This document shows, in pieces, positions 21,187-31,934 of a stretch of DNA of 64,000 bases. The notes under the pieces are model-generated. The model was not told the origin of the DNA. It made no database searches and saw nothing but the letters and a program-made list of their open reading frames with translations. Both the position numbers and the translations under genes were made by a program. Position 1 is the stretch's first letter; every line of letters starts with the position of its first letter. The stretch is from Skeletonema tropicum (taxonomy: Eukaryota > Bacillariophyta > Thalassiosirophyceae > Thalassiosirales > Thalassiosiraceae). The stretch is taken from NCBI GenBank assembly GCA_037178625.1, contig CM074132.1, positions 1,798,001 through 1,862,000 on the forward strand. The letters run 5' to 3'.

Positions 21187-23799
21187 CTAAGAGAGACTGT
21201 CAGCAAGCTTCTTTCCAAGCATCTTCTTCGCATCCATGATATGACGGAGGTTTTCCTTCCCTCGAAGAAGTGCAACACCAGTTGGATCCTTCATCCTATT
21301 CCTATCCTTCACAAGAATGCTGTTCTTCAGAGGTTTGGCCCTACGCTCACAATCCATCGATCCGACAGTTCCCATAGACATTAGAGGCTTAGCAACCAAT
21401 CGATAGAAGTCAGATGATCCTGCATAACATTCAAACCACGTGATGCGACCAGAAATAGCACCAGTTGATTCCACATACTGTACCACATTTTTGATACTAA
21501 AAGACTTGTTGTTCTGTTGCAGCTGTTCCAAAGATGGAAGCGATGGAAGTGGAACGTCAAAAGAATGAAACCAGTCATTGTTTTGAGTATCAAAGTCCTC
21601 AAAATCCTTTTTAACTCTCCTCCGCATCTCATCAGAACCATCTTCACCCAAAGGCACATACCACTCGATCATCTTCCTTACGAGCGCAGCCTTGTTAGTC
21701 TGCAGGTAGAACAACTCCCTCCACACACGAGAGTTTGGGTCACAGAGGAAACACATCAAGTGATGCTCATCGAGTAAACCAACCTTCAGTCCGCTGGGAT
21801 CAACACCATCCATATTGAAACGTTCACGGATCATACCAGCAACTTCTGCTCTTGAGCCCTGACCAAGAAGTTCATCAAACTCGGGAGTGAGACACTTGTT
21901 AATATCATTGCGCAGCGCTTGAACCAAGAGGGGGTAAGCACTAAGTGGCATATCCTTGCGGGAACAAGCCAAATGTGCTTCCTTGAAAGGGAGCGTGAAG
22001 GCAATAACAACATCAAACATCTTCCAAATATTTTCCTTCTTGAAGTGCTCCATCAGCTCATCCAACTCAGCTTGCTTTGTTGCAGTGCGCTCACTACGAT
22101 ACTTTTGATACTCCGCCTTGCCAGGAAGTACAAGAAGAAAGTCACGACACTTGCGAGCGCTCACAACAACGTCATGTAGAAGGTTCATCCGTGTCTCCAC
22201 GGGGCAGAAAACTTTGGAGTAAAACACGAGCTCATCCACTAGAGCTGCGCTGCGTCGGAAAGAATCAATGCGATCAATCTTCACGAAGTCCCTGACTTTC
22301 CTAGCATACTTTATGACAAGTTGCATAACTGAAGTCTTGGCTAGGTCTTTCATAAGCAAATCGATGCAATGAGCCGGATCGCGTGTAACTATGACCTTCA
22401 TCCCTGGATACTTTTCTTCAAGTTCCTTCCCAACTCGATCCGCAACATGCCTTGCAGCATTATCAACAGGAATGCTCACAATCTTCGCATTGTATTCTTT
22501 CATGACGTTTTCACAAACCCTCACAGCATCCTCTATTTCGGCTTCGGTAACATGCTTATCGCTTCCAAGATCTTTCCATTCGAGGAAGAGTGAGAAGTCA
22601 CTCTTCGCGACGGTGTATACGATCTAGGCAGAAGAGGATACAGCAGGGCAACATAAATAGTAGTGAGACAATTGAAAGCAATGAAGTTATTGTACAGAAC
22701 ATAAATCACGTACCTTTTGTTTGCCCAAGACAGTGACTCCATCCATCGCAACATTTACATGTCCGGGAATTTTTGCCATAAATGATTTCAACTCCGATGT
22801 CGTTTGTTTATCAATTTTAATGACATACTTGTCATAGATTGTTTCAACATCACTTGGAATGAACTTCAAGATGGCAGGGTATCGTTGGTGTAGGCTTGCT
22901 TGCACCCAAGGATCCAATAGACGACTCAATGGCTCGCCACGAGCGACAATGGCTCGTACCTCGTGCATGAGTACAATGTCAGCAGATGCCTGGTTCATGC
23001 TCTTACCATACGTGTGCTCCATAGTAGTTTGTGCAGATGGTACACGCTTTGTTTTCTTGCGAGGGGGAACGGATGTGGAGGTGGATTTGGTGACATCACT
23101 AACGTCCCCAGAGTTGGATAGTAGATCAATCACCGCAACGGGGCCATGATTACTACGCATGGCAGCAACAGTTTCACTTGGGTTGGATTGAAGTGCAAGA
23201 TACGTTGCTTGTTTCTTATTCGCTTGAGCCCCTCCTTCGATTTGTCTCCTTGTGTGAGGGCATGTCAACCCTTCACATTCGTGGAGAGAATGTTTTCTAG
23301 CTCTTGTTGCATTAAATGTCGCTAGCAACTTGTTGTACTTAGGACAGTGCTTGCATACAATACGTAACTTGCCATTGGGTTGGGGCGTGATTTCGTATTG
23401 GGAATAGAGCGTTGAGTCTCGTTGCTTTTTGGCATCCGGAGCTGCTGCAAAAGGCACAGCAGCAGGTGGTGCTGCGGGTGGATCGACTGCAGCGACGGCA
23501 GGTGGATCGACAGCAGCGACGGCAGCATCGGCAGTTGGGGCCGCAGCGGTGAGCTTGTGTTGGACACAGTGAAGACACATGAGAGCGGTATGGGAGTTGG
23601 CAAGTGTTTTTGCATGATCATTAAGATCCCCTGCAGGGTTTTTGTAGGATGGGTTGCCCACAATTTCCTCACAGTAGAGTTTACCGCAAAGGGCACCATG
23701 AATTGGTCCTTCACACATCATGCACTGATGATCAGCCGGGTTGTTGAGGGGGGAGTTCTTCATGCCACAAAGGGCGTTGGCGGCGCATGTCAAAAGCAT
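21187..23799 (-). CDS. hAT-family transposase (two exons)
   Basis: The transposase cuts and rejoins the hAT element. Exon 1 is 23799-22714 (362 codons) and exon 2 is 22623-21187 (478 codons plus stop). The 90-bp intron (22713-22624) begins GTACGT and ends CTAG, and the reading frame continues exactly across it, giving 840 residues. Exon 1 has a Cys-rich N-terminal segment (CMMC, CGKLYC, CLHC) and a BED-like zinc finger around residues 149-180 (CKHC...H...C). A probable first catalytic Asp is near residue 353 (NVAMDGVT). Exon 2 has a probable second Asp near 416 (SIPVDNAAR) followed by the typical RDPAHCIDL stretch, and ends with the hAT dimerisation region (GSMDCERRAKPLKNS). The length and domain order fit an intact family member. 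The ATG at 23799 is the first in frame, though an upstream exon cannot be excluded. Confidence 0.9.
22624..22713 (-). other. Spliceosomal intron in hAT transposase
   Basis: The 90-bp intron reads GTACGT...CTGCCTAG on the minus strand and lies between a Lys codon and an Ile codon. Without splicing the protein would stop nine codons later. Removing it restores one continuous transposase. Confidence 0.88.
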
Positions 23800-24257
23800 T
23801 ATTGTTGAAGATTATTGAATTGTTGTTGTTATTGCCAGGCAAACTATGACAGCGTGGTAGACGGCAGAGTGAACAAAAAGTTGATTTGTGCACATACCCG
23901 CACCCAAAATAAGAGCCATCCGCGCCCAAAATCATCTGGTACATGCCAATGCAGGAACACGCATGTAAGCTGAATTACTACGAAGGAATAAGTAATACTG
24001 CATTGTTAGTCGCCAGCATTTTGGTGAAGAGTTACTCTCCGCTGAGTTGACAAACTCATCATCTGGATGGTGCGTGGTGTTCTTTGGGGTTTGGTGGTTG
24101 GTGGAATGAAGGGTCTTAGGTTATTTTTGTGCTACGTGTTGGTTCAGTACCATCCGTTCGCGCCAGAATTTTTGTGAAATTTCATTGTTGGCCAAAATTG
24201 GTGCAACTTTCACCCTGTAAATTTCACGAAAGTTGCAGTAGTGAAATTTCACCCTTT

Positions 24258-24275
24258 TGAAATTCCATTACGCTA
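24258..24275 (-). repeat. hAT terminal inverted repeat, right
   Basis: This is the exact reverse complement of 21038-21055. It is followed by target duplication CGCGCACC (24276-24283). Confidence 0.95.
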
Positions 24276-24291
24276 CGCGCACCATTTCATA

Positions 24292-24838
24292 TGTCGTGTC
24301 AGATTATCGCCGACCCTGTTGAAAGGGTTCTTCCTCTCTCTTAAATACGTCACCAGACTGAGGCAGACGTACATTTATTTCAAACTGGAGCAATAACTTT
24401 TGTTGAAGGATCATTGACACAAATGCAGCTGAAGGGGTCGTGTTATTGATGTAATCGGTGATATATGACGTAGACGCTGAAGCATGTTATCATTTGTAAG
24501 TATTTCATGATAAACTTGAATTGTGTGGAGAAATGTGTGTTGATGTTTCAAAAATGAACTCTGACCTTTTTCCGATCCGCCCAAATTCTTCGCGTGCAGC
24601 GGTACAGAATAACATCAAGAGTGTCCATTGCAGGTCGGTACGAAGAGTCACGTGTAGTTGGTTTTATTCGACGCATCGGTTGAGACGCCAAAACTTTAAC
24701 ACCCACTCCTGATGACTCATTTTTCCTCTCAACATTGGACAAATGGACAAACCTTTCGTCTCAAGTCAGTTCCTCTCCACGTTCACATGCAACGGTGCTG
24801 TCGCTGATTATTGTGGTTGAATTCATGGCGGATGATGA
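24292..24838. other. Single-copy spacer, no gene seen
   Basis: This lies between the end of inverted unit A and the first X unit. Frames are short (about 63 codons on either strand) and overlap each other; none is convincing. The homology breakpoint falls right after ATTTCATA (24284-24291). Confidence 0.5.
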
Positions 24839-24878
24839 GTGTCAACTTATGTAAGAAAGCAGATGAGCGCAACCGCAA

Positions 24879-25103
24879 TTGTACCAGTATGTCATCAATG
24901 GTACACTACTTATGGATATTGAAGATACTCATATCCCGATTAATGGTAATCGTCCCATTTATCTACCGCAAGTTGAACGTCGAATCTTCCGCGATCGTCG
25001 GTTCAGCAGAACTTATTTTCCCGCCATATCTTTACACAAGATACTAAAGCCAACTCGCTTTATGGCGCCCAACAACACAATCAAAATAAGAATAATGAAA
25101 TAG
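24879..25103 (+). CDS. Hypothetical short ORF of unit X (X1)
   Basis: The frame has about 74 codons and contains IEDTHIPINGNRPIYLP and RRIFRDRRFSRTYF. It is conserved with small changes in X2 (31975-32199). There is no ATG at its start (TTG), so it looks like the remnant of a longer coding region. Not assigned to any family. Confidence 0.3.
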   Translation: MYQYVINGTLLMDIEDTHIPINGNRPIYLPQVERRIFRDRRFSRTYFPAISLHKILKPTRFMAPNNTIKIRIMK

Positions 25104-25444
25104 TAATAACTACGTTGCAATACATCCGCTGCCTTAAGGCACACTGTACTACATCAATACTTCGATAGTCGAGTAGGACGCACAAAAACAGAGCTTCAGT
25201 GCTTCGTGTCCGGCTTAAGATAGAATTAGACGTCTCAACACTGCCTTCGTTTTCTGGTACTCTACGATCCTCCTTACAAGTCCACTGATCTCGCTCCGAT
25301 CCGTGTTTCCGCCTGAATGTTCACTTAGATTATCCCGACTTTGTTTGACGGTCTTATGACAGATAATTCTCAACTTGAGAGATTATCAGTTCTCGTGCTT
25401 TAACAATAGCTTCAGATACACCGAAGAATTATCTGTCAAGCCTT

Positions 25445-26270
25445 TGTTAGAAATGATAAAGTCACTGTCCCAGTAATCGATTACTGGGACAGTGATTTTA
25501 TCATTTCTAACATAATGCAAGTCACCAGTTCGAGTCCAGCGAGGTAAAAAGCCTCTATTTCCCACCTAGAGAGAGGTATGGATAAGAGGAAATACTACTG
25601 CGGGTAGGCGGACTTAGGAGATAAAGATCTAGCTAGAGGAATACTAGTATGGTAATTCCCACTAGATGTAGGTGGACGCTGCAAGGTGTGACCTGCGCTA
25701 GCCTACTCCTGTCTCCAGTAATCGACTAGAGATGGCATGGACTTACGGTCAATGATAAAGTCACTGTCCCAGTAATCGATTAGAGATGGCATGGACTTAC
25801 GGTCCTGTCAAGGCTCGTAATCCTGTCATCAGTCTAGGAACGGACTGGTGACTTGCATTATGTTAGAAATGATAAAGTCACTGTCCCAGTAATCGATTAC
25901 TGGGACAGTGACTTTATCATTTCTACCTACATCTAGTGGGAATTACCATACTAGTATTCCTCTAGCTAGATCTTTATCTCCTAAGTCCGCCTACCCGCAG
26001 TAGTATTTCCTCTTATCCATACCTCTCTCTAGGTGGGAAATAGAGGCTTTTTACCTCGCTGGACTCGAACTGGTGACTTGCATTATGTTAGAAATGATGA
26101 AGTCACTGTCCCAGTAATTATCATTTCTAACATAATGCAAGTCACCAGTCCGTTCCTAGACTGATGACAGGATTACGAGCCTTGACAGGACCGTAAGTCC
26201 ATGCCATCTCTAGTCGATTACTGGAGACAGGAGTAGGCTAGCGCAGGTCACACCTTGCAGCGTCCACCTA
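25445..26270. repeat. Complex foldback (palindrome) cluster
   Basis: This contains two long palindromes with centre ATCGAT: 25445-25512 (68 bp, one mismatched pair) and 25864-25925 (62 bp, perfect). A fragment of the same arm recurs at about 25753-25785 and a shortened version at 26089-26120. Between them, about 155 bp (25513-25672) is repeated inverted at 25926-26087. About 80 bp (25786-25865) recurs inverted at 26118-26205, and about 75 bp (25671-25745) at 26195-26270. The blocks are shuffled, so the whole does not fold as a single hairpin. No coding capacity. This may be a foldback transposon or the product of repeated template switching. Confidence 0.9.
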
Positions 26271-26285
26271 ACCAAGTGGACACCC

Positions 26286-27558
26286 ATGATAGCTGCTCAA
26301 TACAGCATAACATCTTTATCTGACGCCGATATCATCATGCAGGAGGATCAACTTTCTTCTTCACGTGGCGATGTTACTGCCGATGAGGGTTTTGTAGACG
26401 CTTCTTTAGAGACCAGTGATGGTAGTCGAGATGCTAATATGGAATCTGATGTATTTCGCAGAGGAAGGTGGCGGAGACCGTTATCCGAGTTTTTGGATTT
26501 ACATCAAGTCCTGTTTTCTACTGAAGGGATCATATCTACACGTTTATGGATTTACGTGTCTTCTGAAGAAGTGGATATCTACCATGTGGTGGACCGTCCT
26601 TCGTTAGTAATGGGTCTCTCCTTATTAGGAAGTCAAGAGGATAAATGGTGGATTGTCACCGTGTACAGGCCTTTGCCCGCACTTAACCCGGCATCTCTCT
26701 CGATTCGATCGGTGCTTCGTCTAGTTGTCTGCTTAGGAACCCGACATTATATTCTCGACACTTCTACATTGGGTGGAGACAAATTGATCGCAGTTATTAT
26801 TCTTCGCATCATGGATCCTTCTGAATTCAGTACTTTGGTAACTCCTTCTGGTGTTAATACCAACATTTATCCATCTATGGATACACGTCCTATCGGTGTT
26901 ATAGTTTGTCTTCGACAACATGACCTCAGCGCCCTTTTTGATGACCCTATTCTGGAAACTCGATATTCAGTTCCTGGGCACAAGTTCTATCAAGCGACAG
27001 CATATCGATGTTGTTATCTTTGGTGAGCATCGTCACATCGCAGATCATCTACTCGATGGTACTCATGACTTCCTAGTTGTGAATAGAGGAGTGATGTTTT
27101 TCAGTTGTGAGGGACTCATACTTACACATTATCTCTTGAGACTATGGGGAGTAATGGTAATCTTTAGTGTCGACTTTATCTGGTTGCACGATCTTTCGCA
27201 ATGGACACAACATGTTCGATACTATAATCACCTTGTGACCAAGATTCATGTTGCGTGGGGAGATGTTTTGCAATCGACGTATGCATTACTCGGGAGAACG
27301 GAGACACTCTTGACATCTACTACAAGTATCGATGTCTTTCAAGACGAATCCAGTGGTGTTATTATCACTCACAAGTACCAGAAGATTGATCGTTGCATGA
27401 TACTTGCTCACAGTTGTCACAACTCCGATCAGACATCCAACAAGATCTTGTTTATGAAATGGTGCGCGCGGCGATTTGTGACTGCATGTTGTGTGTGGTG
27501 TGTAGTGCGGCGCGGGCCCTCGGGGCCTGTTTTTTTTTTGCAATGTACCCGTCTATAA
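26286..27558 (+). pseudogene. Unit X protein, X1 copy, frameshifted
   Basis: The frame is nearly identical to 32651-33922 but carries five T instead of four at 26935-26939, which splits it into 26286-27026 and a continuation ending at 27558. It starts at an ATG (26286) where X2 has GTG. The product is not recognised. It contains hydrophobic and Trp-rich stretches but no motif that I can name. The last 30 or so codons run into unit A, through a GC-rich tract and a run of T. Confidence 0.6.
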
Positions 27559-28598
27559 ATTTGCTCTGCAATGCTTGTTTTTGTAACATAAATGTGTCAT
27601 GATGTCAAAATTATTCTGTGGATTTCGTGTTGGATTATTTTTGCAATGTATCCGTCTATAAAGTTGCTCTGCAATGCTTGTTTAATAACATTCTTATATA
27701 ACAGAAACGTTTTATAGTACATACTCACTTACTTACTTAGAGCCGTTCCAAGCAAAATTGCATCGTAGATGCATAAGATTTTGATAGCAGCTAACAAAAA
27801 AGTGCAGCGCGCTGTCCGAGCAACCTGGAGCGCAACTGCATGCATGCATGTTTTTTCGTTCGACAGTCGTATCTAACATGATAGCCGCTACTCTCATAGC
27901 CACCACGTTGCACAAACCCTACCAATAGTAATATCCAGTGAACTATATCGCAGACAACACCCTTTGCAACTATTCAGCCGCAGGGTTTTATTATTACAAC
28001 TGTCTACACCGCATAAATAAATGACTAATACATGCTACATAAATGTCATTTCTGTCTATGATGTTGCTATTTTTATCCAGCCTATTGCAATATTATGGAC
28101 AATAAATAGCCGACACTTCTTATATATAATAATGTTGATGAGTTGCGGTCTTTAGAGCCGCTCGATCCGCCGTCTACAGGCTTATTGTTGTGTTAGAGTG
28201 TCAAATTATTTATGCAATTTTGTGCACATCTTGTGTCCTTGGTATTTTGGAGGTGTGGGGGGGCTTTAATGGTCATTCCGAGCAACCAGAATCTCACTTC
28301 ATATTATCATCGGCGATGGGTAGTGCTTATAGATGTTTATCATCTTCGATGGGTGCAGGGAAGGTGGTTGTTTTCATTTCAAATCTCAATGAAGTGGATT
28401 GCAATGATATTATCTCCACCCCTACAGCAGCCGAAACGCCACACTGCTGCGAAAAAATCGCCATAATGTCGTTTAAGGGATGGGCCATCGATACCTTATG
28501 AAATATACTCATGGACTGAGATAGGCGGCCATACTAGGGGTGCCATTGTAGGCCATTGTGGTGGCATCTTTTTCTCTTTTTCTGCACGATCATCGATC

Positions 28599-28832
28599 AT
28601 GCAAAAACCGAGTTGGCTTTTTGACGAAATAATTTACCGATCGCGTTTGACAGTACTTTATACCGATCGCGTTTTACATATTCTCAAATATATGACGTCA
28701 CTTGTTCCTCTCCTAACTTCAACGTGTCAGCTTCTCTGCTGGCAGGAAGAACATGTCGCCATCCGTGACTTTTCCGCGCAGCCACTCATCGACTATCATG
28801 CTACGGAACACCACATGCAATTACAGTCATAA
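28599..28832 (+). CDS. Hypothetical ORF of unit A (A2 copy, truncated)
   Basis: The frame encodes 77 codons and is identical to the start of 19597-19896 on the minus strand. The indel at 28828 replaces the last part. No recognisable domain. Confidence 0.25.
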   Translation: MQKPSWLFDEIIYRSRLTVLYTDRVLHILKYMTSLVPLLTSTCQLLCWQEEHVAIRDFSAQPLIDYHATEHHMQLQS

Positions 28833-29245
28833 CTTGCAGTCGTTGGCTGCTCCAGAGTGTTCCAGCGTATTGTCTAATGGGTAAGTCCGAAAGTGTATTG
28901 TTAAGATGAGCTAAAATTGGAAGAAGCGTCTTATGTGATTCAGAATTTCATGTATAAGCGAAACGCTTAACACTGCGTAAAACATTACGTAGATTGATCG
29001 TACGAACATAGAAAGGATCGCTCATTCATCTACATTTAAGTCGCTTTTTGCTGTGTGGTATTAACCTTCCATAGAGTTCATGCCAAAAACAATAAAATTG
29101 TGATGTATGCAAATTTATTTTAAACTTGAACTGGTATTGTTTCTCCCATATGAATGTCGTCATGTCAAAAACTAATCACTTATCCTTCTTATCCCTATTT
29201 TCATTTACTTCAGCAATGGCGGTGTGACAGCGGGCAACAAAAAAG

Positions 29246-30136
29246 ATGTTGTCGACAACAACAAGAACGAGCATGATATCTCTTCTGCAGACAAAGCAAG
29301 GCGATTGCATCTCTCCCGCTCATGTTAGATGCACTAACTTTGAGCAGGCAGAAGCATTTGATGCATCATGCAAATCATGGAGATCATGCGATAATAATAA
29401 TGATTATGACGTTGTCGAGCAGGCGAGTTCTTTGTTAAAGTTAAAGCAATCATCAAAAAATTATGACATCGAACAGCAGTGCCCTAAAGAGAGCAATGGT
29501 AGTGCCGCAACTCCAGTGAATACTCATCATCCGTCTGAAACGGACATACCAGCGTCTACTCCTTCTGATGAGGAGTCAGCAGTTGACCCAACTAATCTTC
29601 CGGCATTGCTGTATCATGCTGGGGAACAACCTGCTACTGTTCGCGCATATCGCCGCTGCTCAGAAGATCGCAGTCTTGTGGGCCGCCAAACCATTCGCGA
29701 TCATTTATATGATTCTCCGTCTACCAGTAGACTTCCGCGCAGCTGTCTCGACCGCCTGTTTCATGAGTCTTCTGGTTCTACCGTGAAGGATTATCCGTGT
29801 CGTAATGCTACTTCGGTTGCTAGACTGTCAGGAGAACGTTATAATGATGGCACCAATATGGGTGTTGGTAATGTTGATAACGCCCCCTTGGAAGCAGACG
29901 ATGCTGGTGTATTTCGTAGCAATAATGGCAATGCAGCTCGGCCAGTTGGAGTTGGAGAAATTCCACAGAACACAAAAGCGTCTGGAACTATTGGATCTAT
30001 GTTGGGAGAGCTGTCGGAAAAGGTCATTCCAGTTCCAGTTGTGACACCTGTAAAAGATACAGGAGCATCGTCCATTGCTAGACAAGGTGAGTTATTATAC
30101 TTGTACGAGTGTCCGTGGTACGGTGTACGATTCTGA
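29246..30136 (+). CDS. Hypothetical protein of unit A (A2 copy)
   Basis: The frame encodes 296 codons from an ATG. The product is hydrophilic and Ser/Asn/Asp-rich with no recognised domain, and it is conserved in A1 (17876-18667). A good splice donor (CAAG/GTGAGT, at 30087) lies near its end and an acceptor (TTACTTCCAG, ending at 30228) precedes the helicase frame. The phases do not match with that donor, so either another donor is used or the copy is frameshifted. It could be the N-terminal part of the transposon helicase protein. Confidence 0.45.
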   Translation: MLSTTTRTSMISLLQTKQGDCISPAHVRCTNFEQAEAFDASCKSWRSCDNNNDYDVVEQASSLLKLKQSSKNYDIEQQCPKESNGSAATPVNTHHPSETDIPASTPSDEESAVDPTNLPALLYHAGEQPATVRAYRRCSEDRSLVGRQTIRDHLYDSPSTSRLPRSCLDRLFHESSGSTVKDYPCRNATSVARLSGERYNDGTNMGVGNVDNAPLEADDAGVFRSNNGNAARPVGVGEIPQNTKASGTIGSMLGELSEKVIPVPVVTPVKDTGASSIARQGELLYLYECPWYGVRF

Positions 30137-30229
30137 AAATAAATTTGTCCCCACGACAAAAATATTTTGAGTTCCGATACTTCACTTCATCGCTGACATT
30201 TTTCGTCTGATCCCAATGTTACTTCCAGC

Positions 30230-31474
30230 TCCGAATATATCGTTAAAACATATAATATTCTTCGTGACGATCAAACAAAGGAGGACGCACATCGTTTGAT
30301 CAACTTGCATTTAAGCTACTATTCCTCCAAGTTCAGAGACACTATCGAGGACGATCCAAAAACATTGCATGCCTACGCAAAACGGGAGGAAATGAATAAG
30401 CAAAATGTCAAAATGCTCGTAAAAACACAGAAACGGCTGTCAGTACCGGTAGCACGGCTCAGATGCCAATTCAAGAGCAACATGGTTGGCAATCCCACTG
30501 TGTACCAGTCGCATTTCTTCGGCAAAAAGATGTTGTACACTTTAGACGTTTCCGTTGGTGTGCACGTGTGCCTGGAGACAGCGAACATTGATCCGAACTC
30601 TGGCCTGTACGTTGGAGCGATTGGGAAGGTGATTGACATCGTTTATGACGAGCAGCACTCCGTAGGACCAAACACAAATGGTGTTGAATCCCTCCCAAAG
30701 TATATAGTCGTTGATTTCCCATACTTCAAACCGCGGCAAGGCATTGAACCCTGGGACAAAAAGAATCCAACGGTGAGTGAATGTAGAAATGTATTCTTGA
30801 ATTCGAAATATAGCATGGCACTGATCAATCATCCCTCTTTACACAAATTTGCAATCACTCCACTCCACCACTCCACTCAGCACGTGCCAATACCACCCTA
30901 CACTCACATCTGCAACAAGGGATGCTGTACTGCCACGTTCATGCCCCTGCAAATTGCATTCGCAATCACAATACACCGCTGCCAGGGCATGGAGGCCGGG
31001 TTTGGCAAGGACGATCGATGGAATCGCATGGTGATAGATCCGTCAGATGAGCTCTGGGAGAGAAGCCAGTGCCTTGGGACAGGATACGTTGCTACCAGCA
31101 GGGGCAAAACACTTGGTTCCAAAAATGTTATGCACCCGACGGATAGTGCCATTTATTGGACAGGGCCGAGCGTGTCTGTAGAACGGTTACACAATTGCAA
31201 GACGAACCAAGATGGCCAACTCTGCAAACTCTTCAAGAAGCGGGACAAATGGGTCAAGTACCTTGACGGCAAGGCAGAAGAAACCAAGACAAGATACAAC
31301 AAAAGAAAGCTTGATGAAATGACGAAAACAACTTATCAAAAGGCAGTGAGTGGTACTTTAATAAAGAATAGAGAGGACCTGACGAACCGCATCACCGAAA
31401 TCATAACCAGCCCAAACAAAAAATGGAAAGAAACGAAGAAAGAATACCAATTGCCACGCGATTATTTTGCCTAG
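30230..31474 (+). CDS. Pif1/Helitron-type helicase, C-terminal domain
   Basis: The open frame covers 392 codons from 30296 and extends in frame to about 30230, after a possible splice acceptor. It shows the order typical of the Pif1 C-terminal half: a MLYTLDVSVGVHVCLE stretch with GAIGKVIDIVYD; then FMPLQIAFAITIHRCQGMEAG (about nt 30940-31005, here split as MPLQIAFAITIHR and CQGMEAG); then GYVATSRGKTLGS (about nt 31082-31120). In this family these parts unwind DNA together with an N-terminal ATPase core. The Walker A and B half is not found upstream, so this is a partial gene, probably from a Helitron-like or other helicase-encoding transposon. The tail is basic and Lys-rich. Confidence 0.75.
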   Translation, partial: SEYIVKTYNILRDDQTKEDAHRLINLHLSYYSSKFRDTIEDDPKTLHAYAKREEMNKQNVKMLVKTQKRLSVPVARLRCQFKSNMVGNPTVYQSHFFGKKMLYTLDVSVGVHVCLETANIDPNSGLYVGAIGKVIDIVYDEQHSVGPNTNGVESLPKYIVVDFPYFKPRQGIEPWDKKNPTVSECRNVFLNSKYSMALINHPSLHKFAITPLHHSTQHVPIPPYTHICNKGCCTATFMPLQIAFAITIHRCQGMEAGFGKDDRWNRMVIDPSDELWERSQCLGTGYVATSRGKTLGSKNVMHPTDSAIYWTGPSVSVERLHNCKTNQDGQLCKLFKKRDKWVKYLDGKAEETKTRYNKRKLDEMTKTTYQKAVSGTLIKNREDLTNRITEIITSPNKKWKETKKEYQLPRDYFA

Positions 31475-31934
31475 TGGACGATACAATGCGATATTCACAA
31501 CTTGCATGGAAAATAAATTTGTCTTGAAGACAAAATTATTTTCAATCGACATGACAAATTAACGACAATCAATAAAGGATACAACAAAGGGAGAATATTT
31601 CTCGTGATGAAGAAACATGTCACCTATAATGACAATGTACCTGTATTTCTTTCTGCAATTGACGGTATCCTCGACAGATATAGCCAATCAATTTCTGTAA
31701 AAAGCGCCTTTAAGCCAGGTACTTCTCGCTTTCTACGTAGGAACAAGTACAAATCCTACAGCGGTATGGGTCTACAGAGCCTCTACGTGTCCAGCAGGTA
31801 AACCTTCTCACTAAATAGCTACTATACTGATTCCTACCAAGATCCCTGTAGAAAAAGTTTGGAAAAAATGGAGAATTTGTGACCATAAGGGGTTGGGCAC
31901 CTCCCGGCCCTGTTATCGACACTTCACTGCGCTT

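Larger units (their letters stand above)
21038..24275 (-). mobile_element. Complete hAT DNA transposon (3,238 bp)
   Basis: The element is bounded by 18-bp perfect terminal inverted repeats TAGCGTAATGGAATTTCA and by 8-bp target duplications CGCGCACC, as expected for hAT transposons. Subterminal regions hold several copies of the palindrome-like TGAAATTTCA (for example 21090-21130 and 24175-24255), plausible transposase binding sites. It encodes one transposase gene on the minus strand with a single short intron and no disruption that I can see, so it could be autonomous. It inserted into unit A after the A copies had formed, since the other two copies keep the empty site. Confidence 0.95.
24839..27452 (+). 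repeat. Unit X, first copy (X1)
   Basis: This is a direct repeat of 31935-33816 with high identity, but about 95 bp of X2 (32541-32635) is replaced here by an 826-bp foldback cluster (25445-26270). It reads straight into unit A2 at TATGAAAT, as X2 reads into the partial copy A3, so X-A is one repeated module. Confidence 0.93.

Noticed and set aside
25530..25553. tRNA-like T-arm motif GTTCGAGTCC, also inverted near 26050-26070
   Set aside because: The flanking bases do not pair as a T-stem or acceptor stem, and the 5' half would fall in the palindrome. No A-box or anticodon arm was found.
28190..28501. 103-codon frame in A2 and its 95-codon partner at 20029-20316
   Set aside because: The two copies switch frame part-way because of a small indel, so protein conservation is not supported.
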